Shown here: piece after piece, positions 58,775 to 64,000 of the stretch | Layout: each line of letters opens with the position of its first letter | Numbering within the stretch: position 1 is the stretch's first letter | Assembly (NCBI RefSeq): GCF_902167705.1 | Contig: NZ_CABHMZ010000019.1 | Span: 20,273-84,272 of the forward strand | DNA from: Streptococcus constellatus | GTDB lineage: Bacteria; Bacillota; Bacilli; Lactobacillales; Streptococcaceae | DNA length: 64,000 nucleotides | Direction of reading: 5' to 3' | The notes under the pieces: generated by a model | Told to the model about the DNA's origin: nothing | The model's database searches: none | The model's input: only the letters and a program-made list of their open reading frames with translations | Position numbers and translations under genes: made by a program

Positions 58775-60223
58775 ATGAAAAATCAAACATTGATGCAATA
58801 TTTTGAATGGTATCTGCCAAATGACGGACAACATTGGAATCGCTTGGCAAAAGACGCTCCACATCTAGCTTCTAAAGGTATCCGCAGAGTTTGGATGCCA
58901 CCTGCTTTCAAAGCAACTAGTTCTAACGATGTCGGCTATGGCATTTATGACTTATTTGACTTGGGCGAATTTGACCAAAAAGGAACCGTTCGGACAAAGT
59001 ATGGCTTTAAGGAAGACTATTTGAACGCAATCAAGGCACTCAAAGAAAATGGAATTGAACCCATTGCAGATGTCGTTTTAAATCACAAGGCAGCAGCGGA
59101 TTACAAAGAACGATTTACTGTTATTGAAGTTGACCCAAATGATCGTACAGTCGCACTCTCTAAACCTTTTGAAATTACAGGTTGGACCAAGTTCACTTTC
59201 CCTGGTCGCCATAAAAAATACAATGATTTTGAATGGCATTGGTACCACTTCACTGGGACGGATTATGATGCTAAACGAAATCAATCAGGAATTTATCTCA
59301 TTCAAGGGGATAATAAGGGCTGGGCAGATGATGACTTGGTTGATAATGAAAATGGCAATTTTGACTATCTCATGTATGCTGACCTTGATTTTAAGCATCC
59401 AGAAGTCATTCAAAACCTTTATGATTGGGCAGATTGGTTTATCGAAACGACCGGCATTCATGGCTTTAGACTGGACGCTATCAAGCATATCGACTCTTTC
59501 TTTATGGGAAATTTTATCCGCGACATTATGACGAAGTATGGAGAAGACTTCTATGTCTTTGGAGAGTTTTGGAATGGTGATGAAACTGCAAATAACGATT
59601 ATTTAGGAAGTATTGACTATCGTTTTGATCTCGTAGATGTCAAACTGCACCACAATTTATTTGATGCTAGCCGCGCTGGGGCGGATTATGATTTGCGAAA
59701 TATTTTTGAACAAACGCTTGTCAAAAATCATCCTAAATCGGCTGTTACTTTTGTCGATAATCACGACACACAACGTGGACAAGCGCTGGAATCAACTGTT
59801 GAAGAATGGTTTAAACCTGCTGCTTACGCTCTCATTTTGTTGCGTGAAGCCGGTCTGCCTTGCGTTTTCTATGGCGACTACTATGGTATCAAAGGCGAAT
59901 TCGCTCAAGATAGCTTCCAAACAGTTCTTGATAAATTACTAGATATTCGCCTCAACTTAGCCTATGGCGAACAGAAAGATTATTTTGACGACGAGCATTG
60001 CATTGCTTGGACCCGTTCAGGCAAAGACAACGAACAGCCGATTGCTGTCATCTTAACAAACGATCAAGCGACTTCAAAACGCATGTATGTCGGCAAAAAT
60101 TGGGCTGGTAAGAAATTCAAAGATTACTTAGGAAACAGCACTTCAACCGTGACAATCAAAAAAGACGGCTGGGCAGATTTCCCAGTTGCAGAAAAGTCAG
60201 TTAGTGTTTGGTCTGTGCAATAA
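58775..60223 (+). CDS. Cytoplasmic alpha-amylase
   Basis: 482 residues, GH13 without signal peptide, so it acts inside the cell on imported maltodextrins or glycogen. The catalytic triad is D234 (GFRLDAIKH), E264 (FGEFWNGD) and D328 (FVDNHDTQ). A C-terminal beta domain ends at VWSVQ. AAAGAGG precedes the ATG. The MalR-like operator supports maltose-related induction. Confidence 0.95.
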   Translation: MKNQTLMQYFEWYLPNDGQHWNRLAKDAPHLASKGIRRVWMPPAFKATSSNDVGYGIYDLFDLGEFDQKGTVRTKYGFKEDYLNAIKALKENGIEPIADVVLNHKAAADYKERFTVIEVDPNDRTVALSKPFEITGWTKFTFPGRHKKYNDFEWHWYHFTGTDYDAKRNQSGIYLIQGDNKGWADDDLVDNENGNFDYLMYADLDFKHPEVIQNLYDWADWFIETTGIHGFRLDAIKHIDSFFMGNFIRDIMTKYGEDFYVFGEFWNGDETANNDYLGSIDYRFDLVDVKLHHNLFDASRAGADYDLRNIFEQTLVKNHPKSAVTFVDNHDTQRGQALESTVEEWFKPAAYALILLREAGLPCVFYGDYYGIKGEFAQDSFQTVLDKLLDIRLNLAYGEQKDYFDDEHCIAWTRSGKDNEQPIAVILTNDQATSKRMYVGKNWAGKKFKDYLGNSTSTVTIKKDGWADFPVAEKSVSVWSVQ

Positions 60224-60256
60224 ATAAGGAACAACAGCGAGATTGAAACCCAAATT

Positions 60257-60488
60257 CGTTCTCTCTGTCGATTAGGGCGACGAAGCAAACCGAAAGTTGG
60301 GAGTCTTGTCCGCCCGGCTGACAGCATAAACTAAAAGTCAGGCACTCTGTCCGCTCGGCTGACGACATAAACTAAAAGTCAGGCAGTCTGTCCGCCTGGC
60401 TGACAGCATAAACCAAAAGTCAGGCAACTCGTCCGCCCGGCTGACGGTATAAACTAAAAGTTAGACAACTCGTCCGCTTGGCTGACGA
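60257..60488. repeat. Array of 41-bp tandem repeats (array B)
   Basis: GTC(C)G starts occur at 60267, 60308, 60349, 60390, 60431 and 60472, exactly 41 bp apart: one degenerate unit, four good units and a partial one. The tail ATAAACTAAAAGT and the hairpin GTCAG...CTGAC (for example CAGGC/GCCTG in unit 3) recur. The intervening region (60224-60645) has no gene. The unit has the same length and layout as array A at 24.6 kb. Confidence 0.88.
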
Positions 60489-60538
60489 AAGTAATGACAT
60501 CCCAGCCGCAACCATTCAACTCTGCTTTTAAAAAAGAT

Positions 60539-60605
60539 AAAAACACGAACAGAGCAAGATAGCCAACAACTAATTCTGACTTTGTTCGTGTTTTTCTCAT
60601 CTTCC
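60539..60605. terminator. Bidirectional terminator
   Basis: AAAAACACGAACA (60539-60551) pairs with TGTTCGTGTTTTT (60593-60605); it lies between the amylase and ciaH genes. Confidence 0.85.
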
Positions 60606-60645
60606 GAAACAACCTTCTCTACGGATATTTGGGGTTATTCCTGAC

Positions 60646-61992
60646 TTATTTCTTCTTTTTATTGTCCGTTCTAATGGCAATCTTCACCTCAAAAATGGTT
60701 CCTTTCGGCTTATTATCTTTCACCGTAATGGTTCCTTTAAGGGCTTCTGTGATTTGCTTTGCAAGCGACAAGCCTAGACCAAAACCACCTGTCTGCCGAG
60801 TCCGTGCTTTATCAACACGATAAAAACGATCAAAAATCTTTTTCTTATCTGCCGTACTAATCCCCGGACCATTATCTGAAACCTTTAAAAACAAATTTCG
60901 ATCATTTGCAGAAATTGTCAATTCAATCAAACCGTCTTCATCTGTATATTTCAGAGCGTTGTCAAACAGAATCGTCATCAATTGCTTCAGCAAGGTCTTG
61001 TCTGTTTTAATCATACGGTGAATCCTATTGTCAAATCGGAAAGTTTTCCCATTTTCTGCGGCAACCATTTCATAGTTGGTAAAGGTCGTATTAAAGAAAT
61101 TTGGCTCGACATCGCCAATTTCTGGCTTAATCCCATCGTCACGCCGTGCTAGATTGAGCAGATTTGTCGTCAACATTTTCATGTTCCGCACTTCATCCAA
61201 ACTAGAAGCAATGCTTTCGCTTGATTCCATAATGGTGGCTTCTGGTTTTCTAAACAAAGTCTCCAAACGATTTTGCAAAACAGCTAGAGGTGTGCGCAAT
61301 TCATGACTGGCATTTTCGACAAAACTCTTTTGCTTTTGAATACTCTCCAACAAAGGTTTGACACTAACCCGCGCGAGATAGACGCTGGCAATCAGAGAAA
61401 TTCCCCAGAAACTAATCATCACCACGACTATTAACTGCTCATGATTTTGACTAGTTTGTTCCAACTGACTGATATTGATAAAGACCGCTGCGTATTTGAC
61501 ATTGGTTTCAAAATTTGGGATTTTCACTTCAAATAAAATCATCCGATAGGTTTCTTGTCGACCATAGTTGCTTTTTACCTGAATTTGTCGAATGCGATCC
61601 AATTGCTTGCTATTGAAGGAAAGTTTATTAAGCCCCAAAAAATTATTGCTTGTAATGATTGGCTTATAATTCTTATCAAATAAAATAACTTCTGTATTAG
61701 CACTCACATTTGGTTTATCCGCCAGCTCTTTGTCATCTGTTTCGGCTTTAGGTTCTTCAGTTTCTGACTTTTGCTCCAACCCTACTTTTCGAGCAAGCGC
61801 CAAGTTAATTACAGAAGCCGAATCTTGACTTAAACTCTTCAAGTTATTATCGACCGTTGTATAAAGGCTTGAGCGCATCACCTGAATGATAATCAAGGTC
61901 ATAGCTGAGAAAATGAGAGTAAAAATACCAAAATTGCGAATGAAATAAGAAAAATCATCCGCATACCATGTTTTTTTCAGTTTATTCAGCAT
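60646..61992 (-). CDS. ciaH: Sensor histidine kinase CiaH
   Basis: 448 residues. Two membrane helices (about 21-40 and 186-207) enclose an extracellular sensor. H230 in [13 protein letters not shown] is the phosphorylated histidine; N, G1, F and G2 boxes follow ([26 protein letters not shown]). The opening [17 protein letters not shown] is typical of streptococcal CiaH. It overlaps ciaR by 11 nt. CiaRH governs competence, beta-lactam tolerance and stress responses. Confidence 0.95.
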   Translation of the reverse strand: MLNKLKKTWYADDFSYFIRNFGIFTLIFSAMTLIIIQVMRSSLYTTVDNNLKSLSQDSASVINLALARKVGLEQKSETEEPKAETDDKELADKPNVSANTEVILFDKNYKPIITSNNFLGLNKLSFNSKQLDRIRQIQVKSNYGRQETYRMILFEVKIPNFETNVKYAAVFINISQLEQTSQNHEQLIVVVMISFWGISLIASVYLARVSVKPLLESIQKQKSFVENASHELRTPLAVLQNRLETLFRKPEATIMESSESIASSLDEVRNMKMLTTNLLNLARRDDGIKPEIGDVEPNFFNTTFTNYEMVAAENGKTFRFDNRIHRMIKTDKTLLKQLMTILFDNALKYTDEDGLIELTISANDRNLFLKVSDNGPGISTADKKKIFDRFYRVDKARTRQTGGFGLGLSLAKQITEALKGTITVKDNKPKGTIFEVKIAIRTDNKKKK

Positions 61993-62656
61993 CTTTTAAA
62001 ATATATCCGACGCTGCGAAGCGTTTGAAGATTGTTCGCAAAGGTCGTCCCTTTCAATTTTTTCCGGATTTTTGAGACATAAACTTCTACAACTGAAATCG
62101 TTGTATCACTATCAAATCCCCACAAGCGGTCGAAAATCTGCGTCTTCGGTAGAATGACATTTTGATTTTGCAAGAAATAAACTAACAAATCAAATTCTTT
62201 TCCGAGCAATTCTACTTCATTTCCATCTACAAGTGTAGTGTTAGTTGATAAATTGACAGTGACATCACCATAAGAAAGGGTGTTTTCATTGAACTTTCCA
62301 GAACGTTTCAAGAGAGCTTGAATCCGCATTTTTAACTCTTCCAAATAAAATGGTTTAGTCAAATAATCATCAGCCCCTAGCTCAAATCCATGTCCTTTAT
62401 CATTCAAACTTTCTTTGGCTGTCATAATCAATACTGGCGTTGTCACACCTTTTTCACGCAATTCTTTCAATACTTGGAAGCCGTCTTTTTCTGGCAACAT
62501 CAAATCAAGTAAGATAAGGTCATATACGCCACTCTCAGCCTCGTACAATCCTTCCTCACCGTCAAAAACTTGCATGACATCTGCAAAATCATCTAAAAAA
62601 TCAAATACTGAATTAGATAGACCGAGGTCGTCTTCTACTAATAGAATCTTAATCAT
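61982..62656 (-). CDS. ciaR: Response regulator CiaR
   Basis: 224 residues, OmpR type. Receiver domain with phospho-accepting D51 and K in TKPFYLEE; C-terminal winged helix (about 125-222) ending LRSVGYIL. It binds TTTAAG direct repeats; a set of them is found at 63552-63580. First gene of ciaRH. Confidence 0.96.
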   Translation of the reverse strand: MIKILLVEDDLGLSNSVFDFLDDFADVMQVFDGEEGLYEAESGVYDLILLDLMLPEKDGFQVLKELREKGVTTPVLIMTAKESLNDKGHGFELGADDYLTKPFYLEELKMRIQALLKRSGKFNENTLSYGDVTVNLSTNTTLVDGNEVELLGKEFDLLVYFLQNQNVILPKTQIFDRLWGFDSDTTISVVEVYVSKIRKKLKGTTFANNLQTLRSVGYILKDAE

Positions 62657-62927
62657 ACGCTTTTCCTTCTAAAATACAAGTCTGGAACAAAAGTCCCTAG
62701 TTTCAAAATTCGTTATGCACGAAACTAACGACACAGTAGTTGATTGCTCAAAACAATGCTCTGAACCTTGCAGGAATAAGACTACGAACTAAACATTTTT
62801 AATGTTTGGTTCTGCCCCGCTCCCTTCATCATGAACCAAGTAATGCTTTCGCATTGTCTTGCCAAAAATCAAATCTACTAACTTTCTATTGTTCTGATTC
62901 TATTATATCATGACTTTCTCTGAAACA
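62657..62927. repeat. Intergenic region with structured repeat, copy 2
   Basis: 62763-62812 is about 80% identical to the reverse complement of 33890-33939. It contains the small palindrome AAACATT...AATGTTT. No gene is supported. The ciaR promoter must lie near 62660-62700, but no clear boxes are seen. Confidence 0.58.
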
Positions 62928-63380
62928 TTAAGAATTTGTTGTATTTGAATCATTATTTTCTGTCGTACTACTATTCTTATCTGATTTAGTCGAACCGTCA
63001 GCATTTGATGGAGCTTTTTTCTTTGAGTTACTACCGTTTCCTGATCCATTTTGGCTATTACTATTATCACTTTGGTCGTCATTTTGTTGGGGTGGCATTC
63101 CATTTGGACCGCCTTGGCTATTTCCGTTTTGTCCTCCTGGAGGCATTCCCGGACCACCTTGATTTGGGTTCCCCTGTTGCTGGTTATTCTGTGCCTGAGT
63201 TGTCGTACTTGTCTGTACTTTTGCTTGCTGATTGAGTGCGTTTGTTGCCAAAGAACCAATACCTAGCCCACCGAGAAGACCAACAGCGAGTGACCCGCTT
63301 GCTACAACAGTCATCCACCGTTTCGTACTTTTTTCCACTACAATCATCTTCTCTTTTCTACTTGCATTCTCTTGTTTCAT
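62928..63380 (-). CDS. Membrane-anchored low-complexity Gly/Pro/Asn/Gln-rich protein
   Basis: 150 residues. A basic N-terminus is followed by a hydrophobic segment (about 26-46, VVASGSLAVGLLGGLGIGSLA) and then about 100 residues almost wholly of Q, N, G, P, S, D, T and K. The exported part should be disordered. No family is recognised. An ATG at 63380 is used, 11 nt from AAGGA; a TTG three codons upstream is possible. A promoter with CiaR-type repeats precedes it and ciaRH is downstream, so it is likely a CiaR target. Confidence 0.68.
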   Translation of the reverse strand: MKQENASRKEKMIVVEKSTKRWMTVVASGSLAVGLLGGLGIGSLATNALNQQAKVQTSTTTQAQNNQQQGNPNQGGPGMPPGGQNGNSQGGPNGMPPQQNDDQSDNSNSQNGSGNGSNSKKKAPSNADGSTKSDKNSSTTENNDSNTTNS

Positions 63381-63407
63381 TCTTGTCAAATTCCTTCTTT
63401 CTATTTT

Positions 63408-63505
63408 TTAAGCGTTCAGAGACTGTACTACAAAGAGCATTGTAACAATTAGACCCTTTATTCCAAGGTTCATCAGACAAATATACTTAACTTTGATTTT
63501 TTCAT
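63408..63505 (-). other. Two very short coupled ORFs in the leader
   Basis: A 10-codon ORF (63473-63505, MKKSKLSIFV) has AAAGGA before its ATG and ends in TGATG, which starts a 21-codon hydrophobic ORF (63408-63473, MNLGIKGLIVTMLFVVQSLNA). Both lie in the long leader between promoter and coding region. They may be leader peptides or chance. Confidence 0.3.
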
Positions 63506-63535
63506 CTCATCACGTCCTTTCTTTTAAATGGAACT

Positions 63536-63580
63536 ATCATATCCACTTTTTCTTAAAAGTGACTGAATTTTTTCTTAAAA
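63536..63580 (-). promoter_or_regulatory. CiaR-like direct repeats and -10 box
   Basis: On the minus strand TTTAAG-AAAAA-ATTCAG-TCACT-TTTAAG (63579 to 63552), three hexamers exactly 11 bp apart, the middle with one mismatch. The CiaR consensus is TTTAAG-N5-TTTAAG. A TATGAT -10 (63541-63536) lies 10 nt downstream and there is no -35, so activation is expected. Confidence 0.65.
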
Positions 63581-63715
63581 GAAGCTAAAAATAAAGAAAG
63601 TAAGTAGTAAAATAATACAGAAATTATAGAAATAAAAAAACTAAATCCAACAAACAGTTACGATTTAGTCTGGAAGATTATCGCTTGAAATGTGTCCTAG
63701 AAAAAGTCTCTTTTC

Positions 63716-63915
63716 TCAAAAGAACGACCCAAGTTCCATTTTATTTTCAAGCAAAGTTGCTATTTCTTTAGGCTTTTCTATATACAATGAATGACTACAG
63801 CCTATCATTTCTATGAGATTTAGAAACTTCGGGATAGTCTGTACAGCCCTCTTTTTCCAAATTGGCGTTTCATAGTTTATTTCTGGAATAAACAAAATTA
63901 CATTTTTATTTTTGA
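63716..63915 (-). pseudogene. Truncated alpha/beta hydrolase, C-terminal fragment
   Basis: About 65 codons remain, ending IGCSHSLYIEKPKEIATLL, the region of the catalytic histidine (GCxHSL) of alpha/beta hydrolases with the usual ExP after it. The nucleophile serine and all of the N-terminal domain are missing. The fragment is open up to the edge of an IS30-like element, which therefore probably destroyed the gene. The upstream ATG at 63940 lies in IS-derived sequence. Confidence 0.6.
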
Positions 63916-63940
63916 TAAATTGCAAGAATAAGTGCAACAT

Positions 63941-64000
63941 TTACTCTAACTCATCCACTAGAGCTTCATAAGCAGTTCTGTAAGCTAAACATTTTCGTGG
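63941..64000 (-). mobile_element. C-terminus of an IS30-type transposase, cut by the window edge
   Basis: The 19 codons before the TAA at 63941 read PRKCLAYRTAYEALVDEL and E. IS30-family transposases end with RPRKCLGxxTxYE. The rest lies beyond 64000. A terminal repeat probably lies around 63915-63935 (GTTGCACTTATTCTTGCA on the minus strand). Confidence 0.65.

Noticed and set aside
63716..63940. Intact 74-residue gene
   Set aside because: The content is the end of an alpha/beta hydrolase and its first codons look like IS-end sequence with no ribosome-binding site, so a truncated remnant is more likely.

Overview
The window is a low-GC Firmicute chromosome segment, almost certainly Streptococcus. 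The evidence is the gene content and order: gyrA-srtA next to ldh, parE/parC/ilvE, plsY divergent from parE, the satDE pair, ypmB-aspC-asnS, a BMP/Nup nucleoside importer with deoC-cdd-pdp, and ciaRH. Sequence types and an IS861/IS150-type remnant fit a viridans streptococcus; the anginosus group is possible but cannot be proven here.

Layout. 1-7.1 kb (minus): a four-carbon acyl-CoA module (acyl-CoA dehydrogenase, 3-hydroxybutyryl-CoA dehydrogenase, thiolase, crotonase, AtoD/AtoA CoA-transferase), a LysR regulator and an edge-truncated gene. Two cre-like sites suggest CcpA control, and a terminator plus a large palindrome split it into two transcription units. 7.2-11.5 kb: an RclA/Har-like flavoprotein, a lone oligopeptide-binding lipoprotein and a decayed IS. 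11.5-16.6 kb: srtA, gyrA, ldh, a MITE-like 200-bp element and a NUDIX gene. 16.6-22.4 kb: tRNA-Arg, rpsA, tRNA-Gln, tRNA-Tyr, a DUF2969 gene, ilvE and parC. 22.4-26 kb: an insertion between parC and parE holding a RelA/SpoT-fold protein overlapping a membrane coiled-coil gene, a helical protein, a second membrane protein and a 41-bp tandem repeat array. 26-36.4 kb: parE, plsY, an LPXTG 5'-nucleotidase, a TPR protein, comEB, tetR/degV, satDE and a sirtuin. 36.4-47.3 kb: eno, a DUF1694 gene, PHP and MFS genes, asnS-aspC-ypmB, marR with a flavin reductase, yaaA, DUF1836 and hemolysin III genes. 47.3-55 kb: the nucleoside uptake and salvage operon. 55-60.2 kb: coaA, rpsT, a FlaR-like kinase, an M20 peptidase and a cytoplasmic alpha-amylase. 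60.2-64 kb: a second 41-bp repeat array, ciaRH, a secreted or anchored low-complexity protein with a CiaR-like box, a truncated hydrolase and the end of an IS30-type transposase.

Most genes are housekeeping. The most notable observations are: (1) the RelA/SpoT-like plus membrane-protein cassette inside the topoisomerase IV locus; (2) two intergenic arrays of apparently related 41-bp hairpin repeats about 36 kb apart; (3) four genes whose -10 box ends exactly 6 nt before the start codon, the layout of leaderless mRNAs; (4) a complete butanoyl-CoA interconversion module in a lactic streptococcus; and (5) a CiaR-type direct repeat before the disordered cell-surface protein gene next to ciaRH.
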